A DNA stretch of 64,000 nt from Anaeramoeba flamelloides (taxonomy: Eukaryota; Metamonada; Anaeramoebidae), in the NCBI GenBank assembly GCA_027625915.1, contig JANTQA010000042.1:67001-131000 (forward strand), written 5' to 3'. The notes beneath the pieces were generated by a model. That model ran no database searches, was not told where the DNA came from, and worked only from the letters and a program-made list of their open reading frames with translations. Positions 22,001 to 33,509 of this stretch are shown here, piece by piece. The position numbers and the translations under genes were made by a program. The number at the start of each line of letters is the position of its first letter. Positions within the stretch are counted from its first letter, which is position 1.

Positions 22001-22706
22001 CCAGTGATTGTAATTCTTCGTTCAGTTCTTCACTATCTTGCTCAAAGCTAGTGTTGCTTCTCAATTTGTTGATTTGTCTTTCTTTTTTTTTTAAATCCTC
22101 TTCAAGTCGTTTAATTTTTTCTTCATATAACTGTTTACTGTTTTCATATGCCTTTTGAGTATATCTGCTTTCGTCATCAGATTCAGATCCAGACTTAGTG
22201 CCTTCGTTATTTCGATTCAATAACTTTTCAAATAATTCCTTATTTTGGTCAGAGAGCTTTTTGTTTTGTTTCTTCAAATATTCATTCGACTCCACTAAGG
22301 TTTGAATTTCTTCATTGTTTTCTCTTATTTGCTGATAAAGCTTCGAGTTGTCTTCCAGTTCAAACATGTTGCTTCTGTTGCCAGTGGCTTTCTTTATTTC
22401 CTTTTCTAACCTTTTAATTGTTTTTTTGAGTTTGTCGTTCTCAAAGATTAATGGTTCATTCAAATTTTTGGGACTTGAAAACCTCGATTTGTTTTTGTTG
22501 TTTTGTTCCGATTCTAATTGTAGCTTCTCTTTGATTGACTGACGGAGAGAGCCTTGTAACTCATTGATTGTTTGGTTTAAATTCTCTACTTCTCTTTGGT
22601 ATCGGCTTATTGCTTGTTCGTGAATCCTTTCGGATTATTTTTGAGATAAGTTTTGTTTTTGGTTTTGTTTTTGTTTTTGGTTTTTTTTTAAATTTTTTTT
22701 GTTCAT
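19100..22706 (-). CDS. Long coiled-coil protein gene, two disruptions
   Basis: About 1,200 codons of almost continuous heptad-rich, Asn/Glu/Lys/Leu-rich coiled coil. An ATG at 22706 opens the frame with an Asn/Lys/Gln-rich leader, but codon 24 (22637-22635) is TAA. The same frame then runs uninterrupted from 22634 to 20094. There it ends in KLKKG-stop, while the coiled coil continues one base out of register after an A6 run (about 20099-20106) and runs to the TAA at 19100. No GT..AG intron can bridge either point. Two tandem units share ELLKP, SSNRRRSG or KSNRRRSG, and NEELENENDDLK across the frame change, which argues for one ancestral frame. Myosin-tail or inclusion-protein type searches would hit it only by composition, so I name no family. 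It is a recent pseudogene, a gene with sequence errors, or one that uses recoding. Confidence 0.75.
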
Positions 22707-25700
22707 ATTTCTTTTTTAAAAAGGAAGAAAAAACTTTAAAGAAAAAAAAAAGAAAAAATCTACTTGTTTGTGTTCATTTTAAATTCTTGTTCAAATGTTT
22801 TTGTTTTCTTACTCTTATTAAGGGATATAACGGTTTTTTTTTTTTTAATTTGAATTTTGATACAAAAAGAATAAAGTTAAAAGTTCAAAAATAAAAAAAA
22901 TAAATATTCTTCAATTTTTAGAATGATTTGTGAAATAGTTTTTTTTTATTTAAAAACACAAGTTTAAGATTTATTTTGAATACTTTCCATTAATTTGTAA
23001 TTATTTCTACAGAATTTTGAGTGAATGTTGTGTTATTTTTTTTAAGGGACTATTAAACTAAAAAAAATCTTCAAGTAAATTTAATAACAAATTAAAAAAA
23101 AATTTACCGTGTCTTGAAATTGAAAAATAAAGTAAAAATCTGATAACTACAAAACATGTCTTACTTTTAATACTATTTTCAGAGATGAATTATTGTTTTT
23201 AAAAGACATCCATTTTTCTCATTTTTGAAAAGTTTAAAATCCAACATATTTCCAAATTATTTAAAAAAAATTATTTTCTTTGAAAAAAGATTGAAATCTT
23301 ATTGCCTGTAAAGGATTTATACAAAAATACACTTTAAAAATGAAAACACGAAGTTCTAAAATAACTAAGTTTAAAAAATCTACTTAATCTCAAAAAAAAT
23401 ACAATAATTATTTTAAACTTGTAAAAAATATACGTTATTGATCCAAAGAACAGACCAAATCTATTTTTTCTAGGGATTAAATGAAAAAATATGAGAAAAA
23501 GAACCAAAGAATCGAATTAAAAATTCTCCCGAAATACTTTTTTAAAACCTGGAAAATTCAACTTATTATCACAAGAAATACTTTTTAATTTGATTATTTA
23601 TAATTAATAATTATAAACCTAATCTTAATTATTTCAGTAAGTCATTAACAACCCAATGATTAAATTTATCAAATAGGTTTTACATTTATTTCTCAATTTT
23701 TTCAAGATTTTACAACAAATAAAACAATTCAAATGCATATTTCTAATAATAAAAAAAATAATAGATATTATCAAATACCTGATTTTAATACAAACATTTC
23801 CTTGTTTATACTCTTGGTATTTGAAAAAGTATATTGACAAGTCTTTTAAATTTCAGGAAATTGAATAAATATTTGTGAATAAAATAAATGATCAAATTTT
23901 TTAGATCTTCAAGGATACAATATTTGATTTATTTTTCATGTATTTAAAAAATAATATTAGAGAAACAACGTTACTTGTTCTTAAAGAATCTCAGAAATTA
24001 CTAAAAGTGATATTTCTTCAAAAGAAAATTTTTTTGCATATTTTTCTTTTTCTAATTTGATCCAAAAATCCAAACAAAAAAGGATCAGATCTTTTGAGTG
24101 AAAATTCCATTGGAAAAATGAAATCTTTTAAAAAATGATTATTCAATTCTCTAAAGTTGACAAACGAAGTTTCTTATTGGGTTTAATTATATCCTAATGT
24201 AAGTAATTATTCTATTACCTTTGGGAAAAAAAATAAATAAGAGTTACTAGTCCCTTAAAGTTAAAATTTTTTATCTTTTGGTGAAATGATCTTTCTTTTA
24301 CTCAAAACAGATTTTATCACTTTTAAGTGAATAATTTGTGAGAAGGAAGTGGCCCAAATACCATATAGTAATGATGTTTTATAAATTTTGAACTTATTGA
24401 AAGAACTAAGTGTTACTATAACTTGTCAAAGTTCTTTGAAATATAAGTGTGGTTCAAGTTTCAACCTTTAATCTTTTTTCTATTTTTCAAAAAGGTTAAT
24501 TTTTAAGAGGCAAAAAACCTGTGTTTCACAATGAAATAAATGTTCAATTTTTTTCTTCTTGTCCTAATACAACATTTAATAAAGTACTCAGCAATATACC
24601 AAAGTTTATATCAATTTTGAGGTTAAATTTATTGAAGTTTTAAGTAAATGCTAAATTATTACTTGAATTTGTTGAAAAGTCTTGACATTCGAGTATTCCT
24701 TTATAGAATTTCATTTTTGAATCCTAGAACTTTAAAAAAACCAACTCTAATCAAATATTTAATCTTTATTATCTATTCCTTTGATCCTTTTAATGTATAA
24801 GCTTGTTTTAAAAAAAGAAACACTTCTTGTATTGTATAGAACTTGATTATCTAGTTTGTAAAAGTTATCGAAGGAACAGGAGAAAGGTAAGATCACAAAA
24901 AATAGTTCTAGACAAATACGGAAGAAGGGTAAATTCAAAAAAACAAAAATGTTGCATATTTATCTTTATTTGATTTGAAGAGCAAAAACCAAAGGTGATA
25001 CTATTTAAAATATACCTATTTTCGAATCAGCTTCGAGCTAGAAGAAGCCTAAAACAAAAGGAAACTACAATTAAATTCAAATCTAATGAGTGAAGCTAGG
25101 TTTAAATCTTTCTCAAAAATTTGATATCAAAACCCTAAAAGATGATCAAATGAATTAAAATGAAGGTCTGTAATATTTATAAAATCCAAGAATTTTAGAA
25201 AAAAATCTATATTTCAAGAAAAATTTAAAGGACAAATCATTAATCTTCAGACGATAAAGTTGGAAAAATATTGTTCTTATCTTTGTTGAGGGATGTAGAA
25301 TAGACACAAAAAATTCATTTTTTTTTCTTACAAGAAAGAATAAACTCTTAAATTATTTTCTTCAAATTATTTTAACAGATCGGAAATAAACTTTGTTTAA
25401 GTCAAAGTTACCCAAAATATTTTTTTCAATTATCAACAATTGTATATAAATGACCTTTGAAGATTAAATAAGAAATAATTAGTATAATAAATTCAAAAAA
25501 TAGTTATTATATGAATAAAATAAAACTAAAAAATCAATAGATTCTCTCAAAAATTAGAAAAACCCAAATTCAAATGACTATTGAGAAAAAAAAACAAGGT
25601 TCATTTAGATCTCCTATTGAAAATACAAATAGAATTCCAATAGAAATCAAAATGATTTCTCTACAATCATTTTTCCTTTATCAATAAACTTAGAATAACA

Positions 25701-26571
25701 CATTCTTACTGAGTGGCTAACGATCATTCAATAAAAAAAAATATTTTTTGCAACTGAAATAAAATGAAAATTTCAAAAAAAATTCTTTTAATTTCAAAAA
25801 AATAAAAAAAATATTTAAAATAGAAAAGTTCGGCTTCCATATTAAAACTATCAAATTTTACAAATTATTTATAGATAAATTCTTATGTTTATGATAAGAA
25901 TAAAATCAAATCAAAAACTTTCAATTTATGCAAAAAATATTACGATTTAGAAATATTTAAAAATATCAATCATTTTTTCTTGAAGTGTCCATTCTATGGA
26001 AAAAATCGAAAAATTTTAAATTAAAGAATTAATCTAAAAAAACAAAAAAAAAAAAAAAAAAACGGAAAAAAAAAAGAATAATATCTCCAACATTATTCAA
26101 AATAAAGAATCATTATTAATCTTGTCATTAATTAACGATATCGAAAATTATAATTCTTTATTGAAATTTCCAAACAAAAATTGAAAAATTAGGGTGGCGC
26201 CATAGTGTTGTATGGTTTTACAAAGTTCAAAATAATGGAAAAGTACTATACTGCAAGTGAAAATTAATTCCATCCCTTCAAAAATATATCAAAAAAAAAA
26301 AAAAAAAAACAGACTTTTCTGAATCAACTTGCATTTATTTTTAACAGAAATTACAAAGCCTCAACTTTCTTAAAGTAAATTTGTGGGTTTCAAACATTTT
26401 TTCAATTCTTTTTTTGGCTTTAAAAGACCTGGGGTTTTATGTGTTTAGTTTGTAATAATTAAAATATGAATTGTTCTTAAGACTTAATTATTAGTTGTTC
26501 TTGAATACTCAAGAATAATTTTTTTTTTTCAATTTATTATTTCAATAAATCCACAATTTTTGAAGATTAGT
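22707..26571. other. Intergenic DNA with one 1.2-kb TTAA-flanked element
   Basis: No gene is visible. The element at 23046-24254 is the only defined structure until 26345-26412, where a short word block recurs at 54073-54141. The rest (24.3-26.3 kb) is AT-rich with scattered homopolymers; I recognise nothing in it. Confidence 0.5.
23046..24254. mobile_element. 1.2-kb TTAA-flanked inverted-repeat element
   Basis: TTAA at 23042-23045 is followed by GGGACTATTAAAC, and the right end reads GAGTTACTAGTCCC followed by TTAA at 24255-24258. The inverted ends match at 10 of 11 positions. The interior has no convincing frame (the 68-codon stretch at 23634-23840 is compositional). The ends resemble GGGATTAG of the 750-bp family at 46502-47250, but the interiors do not match. 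Confidence 0.6.
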
Positions 26572-27609
26572 TTAATTTTTGAATCTATTTCGATTAATTC
26601 TAGCCCATTCCTTTTTCCAATGTTTATGGTCCAAAACTCTAACGTCATCATAATGTTCTGCAATATAAAGCAAATATTCTGTTAAATAAAATAATTCTTT
26701 ATCTTGTGATATGCCTGCCTTTTTCGTGAATTGCTTAATTAGGAGCCCGTTTTTCGGATTTAAGACAAAATTTCTCCCAAGATCATCGATGTGGATGGTA
26801 TTCTTTTCATTATAAAAATCAGGGAACCGTCTCCAGATAATTTCAAGAGGCTTGATCCAGTGCTTGCGTGTTTCAAGTTTTTCTTTTTCTTCTTTGGTCA
26901 TGGACTTTGAAATCTTTTTTTTGTAGTAATTCGATGTAATTTTGAGCATTGAAGTGATGTCCAAGATGAAGTTCACTCCAAATTTAGGATTGGAAAGCAC
27001 ACCCATTTCAAACAATTTGGCTTCGATCCAATTCCATTTCGTTTGCGACCAGAAGATGATGTCGTAGTGTGGATATATTCGTTCCAACATCGGATGCAAT
27101 CCTGGCCGTGTCAATTCCAGATTCGATGAGCCAATGCCCTTCATGTCAAAAATGGTCTTGTCAATATCAAAGACAACCAATTTTTTACCTGGCCTTGGCT
27201 TGTTAATGGTGTTAATTTCTAAATTCTTTACAAAGGAGTCCAATTTTTTTTCAAGCTCTGTGGTCCGAATATTCTTGTACTCTTCGTTGTCATAATCAAA
27301 ATCCAAATCATCAATGATCAGTGGTATGTCAACGGGGATTTCTTGCACCTTTTGAATGATCTTTTCAGGCGTGCCCATTAGCATCACCTTCCTTGACTTG
27401 GGGATTTTCAGATCTTTCAATGCTAAATTGTTCGTTATCTTTTTGTTCTTATTGCTTTTTAGCCCTAAAAGCTTTTGGTGCTTGGGATTAATCTTCGTTG
27501 CAATATAAAGGTATTCCTTTAGCTCTTCAACAGTGGAAGTGCAGAGGAAGCTGATCGGAAATGATTTCCCTTTCCATTTAATCGTAAATTCAATTTTTTC
27601 TTGACTCAT
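26572..27609 (-). CDS. UBLCP1: UBLCP1-like nuclear CTD phosphatase
   Basis: A single exon of 345 residues, similar in length to animal UBLCP1 (about 318). An N-terminal ubiquitin-like domain spans about residues 5-80 and ends with QKLLGLK and VMLMGTPEK, both typical of UBLCP1. The HAD-type phosphatase domain starts at VVFDIDKTIFD, with catalytic Asp148 and Asp150 and Thr152. It continues through RPGLHPMLERIYPHYDIIFW (S188 of WSQT), WIEAKLFEMGV and IKPLEIIW (K253), and ends with HIDDLGRNFVLNPKNGL (D275, D276). In animals this enzyme removes phosphate from Ser5 of the RNA polymerase II tail and acts on the nuclear proteasome. All catalytic residues are present, so it should be active. A lysine-rich insertion (about 229-250) is absent from the human protein. 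The ATG at 27609 is chosen because the frame has no earlier ATG. Confidence 0.95.
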   Translation of the reverse strand: MSQEKIEFTIKWKGKSFPISFLCTSTVEELKEYLYIATKINPKHQKLLGLKSNKNKKITNNLALKDLKIPKSRKVMLMGTPEKIIQKVQEIPVDIPLIIDDLDFDYDNEEYKNIRTTELEKKLDSFVKNLEINTINKPRPGKKLVVFDIDKTIFDMKGIGSSNLELTRPGLHPMLERIYPHYDIIFWSQTKWNWIEAKLFEMGVLSNPKFGVNFILDITSMLKITSNYYKKKISKSMTKEEKEKLETRKHWIKPLEIIWRRFPDFYNEKNTIHIDDLGRNFVLNPKNGLLIKQFTKKAGISQDKELFYLTEYLLYIAEHYDDVRVLDHKHWKKEWARINRNRFKN

Positions 27610-28984
27610 CAACCAAAATATGTCTTGGTATGGTTATATTTTTGTTTTTATCAATGTTTCTGTTTTCTTCTTTGCTTTACAACTTGTAGTTGATTAAGTT
27701 TAATTTAAAACTAAACGACCAACAAAAAAAATTGAAACTAGATGATTATTAAAAAATGAAACAATTTTTGATTGAAAACTTGTTTATTGTACATAAATTT
27801 TATTTCATTTTATTCGACTTTTGTTTTGAATTTATTTCTTTTAGATTAGTTGAATGGGGTTTTTGTTCTTATAAATTCAAAAGATAAAGTTAAAAAAAAA
27901 ATTGATCTTTACTGCAAATTGAATCATTATGATTTTTTAACAATAATAATTTAATTTTCCGAGTGAAATTAAGGGGGATTGTAATTTTGTGTCGGTATCA
28001 GATTATTTTTAAGTTTTTTTTCATATTTGTTTGCTTTCAACAATTTGAATCAATATTTCTCTATAAAATTGACAATTAACTTTTTTTTTTTTTTGAAGAT
28101 TTATAATTTGGCAGAAATCGTTTTCCACAATCCAAATTCAAAATTAGAATACTATCTGGAAAACCATGGTAACGTTCTGAGTATATTTGCGCAATCGATA
28201 TCAATCTGAGAATAAACTCATATATCAAAAATTCACCTACAATGTGATGATAACACTTCAACATGTAGTCATTTTTCATATAAAAATGTTTATTATATTA
28301 TTGTCTCAAAATCTTCTTGAGTTTTTTAAAAAATATAATATTAATCAACCAATTAAATTACTTTTGTAATTTGTTTGAAATTGTTGTCTAATTAAAAAAA
28401 TTGAGAAGTGAATACTTTTAATTGTAGGTTTTTAAAAGATCAAAATTTTCCTTACACTATTCCAAAAAAAAATCACATTCTCAAGAATTAAAATGTATCA
28501 TCAAAACACACAATTCCAAAAGAGAAAATCATGAATTTAAACTGGTTTAGAGAACTAAAAAATTTGAAATGTTACCTGATTTAAGAAACTTTTTTTGGAA
28601 AGCAGAATGAAAATTTGGTTACATTTATTTTGCAACAAATACTATTAATTTTTAAGATAAAAACTTGGTATTAACAATATTTAAATTTTCAAAATTCCTT
28701 AAGAAAAGAAAAAACAATACGGACTCATGGGAGAACATCTGAAGTATATTTTTTCTTGATATCATTTTCAAAATGGTTTCCATTGTCATTACTTTTTCAT
28801 AATGAATTTTATTATTTTTATTTTCAAAAATTCACAATAAAAATAAAATAATGATAAAAAATATATCAACAACTTATATTTTTTGATATAAGAAATCTTT
28901 TATGAAACTGTTTTAACATTTTTTGAGGAACTTTTAGAAAAAAAAAATCTAACTGATCTCAACCCCAATTCAAAATTTTTTTTT

Positions 28985-30080
28985 TACCAAAATTCAATTT
29001 TTGAAAAAAACAATCGTATTTAACAAATTCAAGAAGAAATACCAAATTATAACCATTTTACTAATTGAAAAGTTAACACTTGTTTATAAATTACAATACT
29101 CCCAAAAGAAAAAATAAGTAAGTATCAACACAAATAAATTGAGAGTTTGTTGAAATTTTTTTAGAAATCAAAACAAAAAAATAAATTGGTAAAAATGTTT
29201 AAATTACCTGAGGAATATCGATCTATCAAAAGGTTAGATATTATTGACTAATTTTATTTGAGTTCTTCCATTTTGAACAACTTAACTTTAACCTACTATT
29301 AATCCCTCAAAAAAATTTGATCAAAGGAAACAAATTACGTAATTCAAATAATGAAATGAAAACAAAAACTAAAAGATGAAAAAATGATTTTCATATTTTA
29401 AAAAAATCAAAGTTATTTCTAATTTGAATCAAATTGTATTATTGTGATTATTTGAACTATTTTAACTTTGTGGAAAATTTTTAATATTATTTTAGATAGT
29501 TTTTATGAATAAAATTTTTTCATCGTTAATTTATTGATTTTTTTTACCTTGAAAAAGAGAAAATAAATTAGTTATTACCAAAAAAGTGGGTAATATTTTT
29601 TTACATTTCATAAAAAATCATCTTTTTTAGTGAAGGTATTTGTGAATTGACAATGTCAAATTAATTTTAATATTAATACCTATTGATTCAATGACTATAG
29701 TATTTATTTCAAAAATATTTTGGTTTGAATATTTAGAAAAAATGAAAAAAAAAAAAAAATAGCATTTTTTTTTGGTGAAAACAAGACACAAACAATTTCA
29801 ATAAAAGGCTGGGAATATTGAAAGGACAAAAATGATTATTAAAAAATCAAATGTATTTATATGTTTTTTTATTCGATTTGAAAAGTTTGTCAAGGTTAAA
29901 CGATTTGGGAAAGGGATTTTTTCGATCAAAAAGAAAATTATAAACACCATTTCATACATCTAAAATATCAGATAAAATCCAGATCAGAAATTTTAATATA
30001 TTCTATCAATGTAATACTATACTAAGAAAATAATTGAATGATTACCAAGAATTGATAAATGATACTTAATGATTTTGTAT
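28985..30080. repeat. Dispersed repeat, family J copy 1
   Basis: Matches 52870-53760 in the same orientation. Shared words include TTCAAGAAGAAATACCAAAT, ACGTAATTCAA and AATGATTTTCATATTTT, spread over about 500 bases at clear similarity and then more weakly to about 30080. No inverted ends were found and there is no coding content. Confidence 0.55.
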
Positions 30081-31412
30081 TTTTAAATACTTTTTTGAAG
30101 AAATAGTTTAATAAATATATTTTAAAATAAATTTACCCTACTTTTACGGAAATAGCTTATCTATATATAACATAGTTTGTGTTAAAGAACAACAACAACA
30201 AAAAAAAAAAAAACATCCAAATATCTAATTTTTTATACATGACACGTAAGATTAAACTTAAAAATAATCAGAATAATAAACATAAAAGAATAGTTAATAT
30301 CTAAAAATGCAAATCTATCAAACAATAGATTTCTTAAAAATTGAAAAAAATAAAATTCTTAAGTTCATGTATTAAAAAAACCAAAAATTTTCATTTTGAT
30401 CATAAATTGAAGATCAAAGAAAATTCTGAAAGAAATCAATATGGTTTATCTAAAATCATATTTACCATTCAATTAAAATTTGAAAAACATTTTATTTATG
30501 GTCTCAAGATCTTATACGTTTTTAATAATTAACAAAATAATTACATTTTAAACAATAAACATAAAAAAGTAAAAGGATTTTAAATAAATCAAAAATCATC
30601 ATAAAATAGGATTGTATTTCAATTTAATTTGGTTCAAGATAATTAGTATTGAAAAAAATGAGTTCAAAATAAAAATTATCAAAATTAAAAAAAAAAAAAA
30701 AAATAATTTCAAAAAAATCAAAAGGATAATTTCAAACTTTTGCTATTTTTGAAAGAAGAAAAAATAATTTAAAAAAAAAACATTAAGAATTAGAGATTTT
30801 AAAAGAATTGAATAAAATCGATGATTTCACAAATTCTTTAAAATTTGTAAAACATGAACACTTCATCGGTAACAATAAATCATTAAATATTCTTAGCTTG
30901 ATAATAAATGATTTTCCAAGACTTTTATTCCAGTAATAAATTGAGAAATACCATAATAATTGTTTTTATTTATTTTATTTATTTTTTTTTAAAAAAAAAA
31001 AAAGAAAAATTAAAATCAATTGATTGGTATTGTAACCAAAGAGTCAAATAAAACCAAAATTGTATTTTTTTTTCTGTTAAAAAACAATATTAAATAAATA
31101 TTTTTTTGAAAAAAATAGTGATTTTTCATTTGTAAATCAAGCAGAATTATTGGAAAAAAGAAAATTTTATAATATAACAAACTTTTAGATTGTTTTTAAT
31201 TTTATCATGCAATTGATATTAAAATTTTTTTATTCTAATTTTCTAATTATTTTTCTATTTTTATTTTTTTTTTTAATCGATTTAAATTTTCTTTTATTAC
31301 TTTATTCTTGAATAAAAAATAAATATACAAAATTTTATCTTGTTTAAACCTAAACATTTGTAATATTTGTAAATCTCAAGAATTTAATTAAGATTTTTTT
31401 TTTAAAGTAGAA

Positions 31413-31834
31413 TTTTGGAAAAAAAGTGAAACACAAATTATAATTTGGGGCATTAATAGAACATGAAAACCAAAAGTAAGATCAATTAATAAAAGAAAAA
31501 ATAAATAAATAAATTTAAAACGAAGTATTCGCCACAATAACAGTTTTTTTAATACCATCTTTTGTATGGGTTTTTCTTTGATTGATCAATTATTAAAAAT
31601 TTGTTGAAAACATTGACTATTTTTGAGAACTCCAAAACGACTCTTACATTTCGATAATAAAATAGATTTAAATTGTTTTTTTCAGTTAATTCGATTGGCT
31701 GTTAATTATATGATGGATTATTCTTTGAAGTTAATTGGTTTCTTCTATTAATTAATTTTACTTTTCGTTTTCAGTTTTTTGTGATTCTATTAATGGTTCC
31801 CAATTAAAAACAATGTTGAACTTTTTTTCCAGAA
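31413..31834 (-). mobile_element. 422-bp inverted-repeat element, family E copy 2
   Basis: Ends TTTTGGAAAAAAAGTGAAAC and the inverse of GTTCTGGAAAAAAAGTTCAA. The interior is the reverse complement of the element at 59359-59758: both hold the block GAAGTATTCGCCACAATAAC in opposite orientation. Diverged relative to that copy. No coding capacity. Confidence 0.75.
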
Positions 31835-31856
31835 CGGTTAGTTCAAGTCCAAAAAT

Positions 31857-31978
31857 AATCAAAATGTTTATTAGAATTTATTTAGTTTTTTCCCCAAAAT
31901 CGCTTTTCTAAGAATCAAAATATTTATTAGAATTTATTTAGTTTTTTCCCCAAAATCGCTTTTCTAAGAATCAAAATA
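31857..31978. repeat. 56-bp tandem duplication
   Basis: Two adjacent, almost identical 56-base units starting AATCAAAATNTTTATTAGAA and including TTTTTTCCCCAAAATCGCTT, then a short partial third unit. One substitution separates the units, so the duplication is recent. Confidence 0.9.
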
Positions 31979-32213
31979 TTTTTAATGTTTGGGATCTTTG
32001 TTTGGCCTTAAAGGTGATCAATCTGAAACCCCACATCACTAAAAGTAAAAACATAAAAATGATGGCATTTTCTTTTTTTTTATTCAATAAAAAGAAGGTT
32101 TTTTTTTTTATTTAATTAAAAACAAAACGGAATCAAGTCAAGTGAAAGAAAAATAAATGTGTAATTCTCTTTTTTAAAAAGATTATTCAATTTTATTTCC
32201 AAAATAACATATT

Positions 32214-33509
32214 TTAATTCTTTGTTTCTGGCTCTTCTGTTTCTTGCTTTTCATCAAGGTTGATTGGCCCATCTTGTCCATCTGAAAGGCTTGATTCATC
32301 ATTTTCTTCGGAAAGGACTTGGTATTCTTGGATATCTTCATCTTCCTCTTCCTCTTCGTCGGAATTAGTTTTTTCCTCTTTTTCTTTTTGATCCTCCAAA
32401 TCAGAATCAGAGCCTTCACCAAAATCCCCCATGAAGGAGCTAAGCGATAATGCTATTTGCGTGGCAAATTGCTTTCTTTGCTCAAATTGCATATTAGGCG
32501 CCATCTCTTTGACTCTTAACAATTGGCTCATCATTTGTTCAAACTCATCGACAGAATTCTCAATGTCTCCTTTGCCGATTTTTGATTCTTTGTCTGAGAC
32601 TTTGGGTTTATTGAAATCGAACTGATCTCCCCAATTTTCTTCAAATTTAAAATTTTGTTCGTTGAGATCAATTTTTTCAAATTCTGTTTCTCCTTCAAAT
32701 TCGGTTTGTTTTAATTTTTCTTCAAACGATTGTTTTTCTTCTTTTTTTTCTTTTTCTTTTTTTACTTCTTTTTCTTTTTCATTTTCTTTTTCATTTTCAT
32801 TTTCATTTTCTTTTTCTTTTTCATTTTCTTTTTCTTTTTCATTTTCTTTTTCTTTTTCATTTTCCTTTATAATTTCTTTTTTTTTGTCTTCTTCTTCTTC
32901 TTCTTCTTCACTTTTTTCGGTGGTAGCAAAACGATCAATAAATTTCATTTTTTCCCATGCGGTGGTTTGAAAAACTTCTAACAAAGAATTAATGTCATCC
33001 ACAAATTCGTTCATTTGAAGTGGGTTTTCAAAAAAATCTGTTTCTTGTTCTTCTTCATCAGATCCACCGCCAAGTAAAGGCCTTCCTGCTTCTCCTAAGG
33101 TTGCTTTTTTCTCAAAGGAGAATTCTAAATGATAAATATCATTTTTTTGGCACCACTCATTAACAGCCCGGCTCAGTTTCTTATCAATGTTTTTGGTGCC
33201 GATCTTACCGATGCATGCTTTTAAATTTACTTTCAGTGGTGACAAATACGTTTCGTATGTTTGTTTCAATGCTTTAAAACCGTGCTTATTTGATACTTCA
33301 TAAACAAGGATGAGGGCAGAAAAATCTTTTTCTTCCAAATACGTCCGAATGTCAGTAGATAGAACAGAAAATGTGAAATTTGCTACATAATACTTCGTTC
33401 GAAGCTCCCAGACTTCCGAGCACGGATCTTTGTTTCCAGTTAATTTTTTTAATAATTCAGTTCCATCTGTTGGAACGGTTGAGACAACTAATGCTTTGTT
33501 ATGTTCCAT
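32214..33509 (-). CDS. AAGAB: Alpha/gamma-adaptin-binding p34 (AAGAB)-like protein
   Basis: A single exon of 431 residues. Residues 1-190 resemble the GTPase-like N-terminal domain of p34. It begins with the ALVVSTVPTDGTELLKKLTG segment and includes FSALILVYEVSNKHGFKAL (about 63-81) and the signature NEWCQKNDIYHLEFS (117-131), which parallels EWCIKHGFELVELS of the human protein. It ends in a W-containing helix (TTAWEKM). Residues 200-260 are a Glu/Lys/Asn repeat. Residues 320-362 (DEFEQMMSQLLRVKEMA, EQRKQFATQIALSLSSFMGD) match the conserved C-terminal helices. In animals this protein chaperones assembly of AP-1 and AP-2 clathrin adaptors in the cytosol. A canonical P-loop is not visible at the N-terminus, as in the family. 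The human protein is 315 residues; the excess is the low-complexity middle and acidic tail. Confidence 0.85.
   Translation of the reverse strand: MEHNKALVVSTVPTDGTELLKKLTGNKDPCSEVWELRTKYYVANFTFSVLSTDIRTYLEEKDFSALILVYEVSNKHGFKALKQTYETYLSPLKVNLKACIGKIGTKNIDKKLSRAVNEWCQKNDIYHLEFSFEKKATLGEAGRPLLGGGSDEEEQETDFFENPLQMNEFVDDINSLLEVFQTTAWEKMKFIDRFATTEKSEEEEEEEDKKKEIIKENEKEKENEKEKENEKEKENENENEKENEKEKEVKKEKEKKEEKQSFEEKLKQTEFEGETEFEKIDLNEQNFKFEENWGDQFDFNKPKVSDKESKIGKGDIENSVDEFEQMMSQLLRVKEMAPNMQFEQRKQFATQIALSLSSFMGDFGEGSDSDLEDQKEKEEKTNSDEEEEEDEDIQEYQVLSEENDESSLSDGQDGPINLDEKQETEEPETKN
32745..32880 (-). repeat. Hexamer-based repeat encoding KENEKE tract
   Basis: On the plus strand TTTTTC and ATTTTC hexamers alternate for about 130 bases; on the coding strand they give Glu, Lys and Asn. 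The tract separates the two conserved parts of the AAGAB-like protein and probably varies in length. Confidence 0.9.

Larger units (their letters stand above)
27610..32213. other. Intergenic DNA with dispersed repeats, no firm gene
   Basis: About 28100-28206 on the plus strand reads IYNLAEIVFHNPNSKLEYYL and looks like a coding scrap after a poly-T tract, but it stops at once. From about 28985 the sequence matches 52870-53760 over several hundred bases. A 422-bp inverted-repeat element lies at 31413-31834, followed by a 56-bp tandem duplication. The remainder is AT-rich with nothing recognised. Confidence 0.5.

Noticed and set aside
22635-22637. Reassigned genetic code (TAA as Gln)
   Set aside because: Conserved proteins such as the UBLCP1-like and TPR genes end at TAA where their families end, and Gln is written CAA/CAG throughout. 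One in-frame TAA is not enough.
23634-23840. Possible transposase within the 1.2-kb TTAA element
   Set aside because: Only 68 codons, Ile/Leu/Lys-biased and without any catalytic motif.
32662-32981. Plus-strand Phe/Ser repeats
   Set aside because: Antisense shadow of the Glu/Lys/Asn tract in the AAGAB-like gene.
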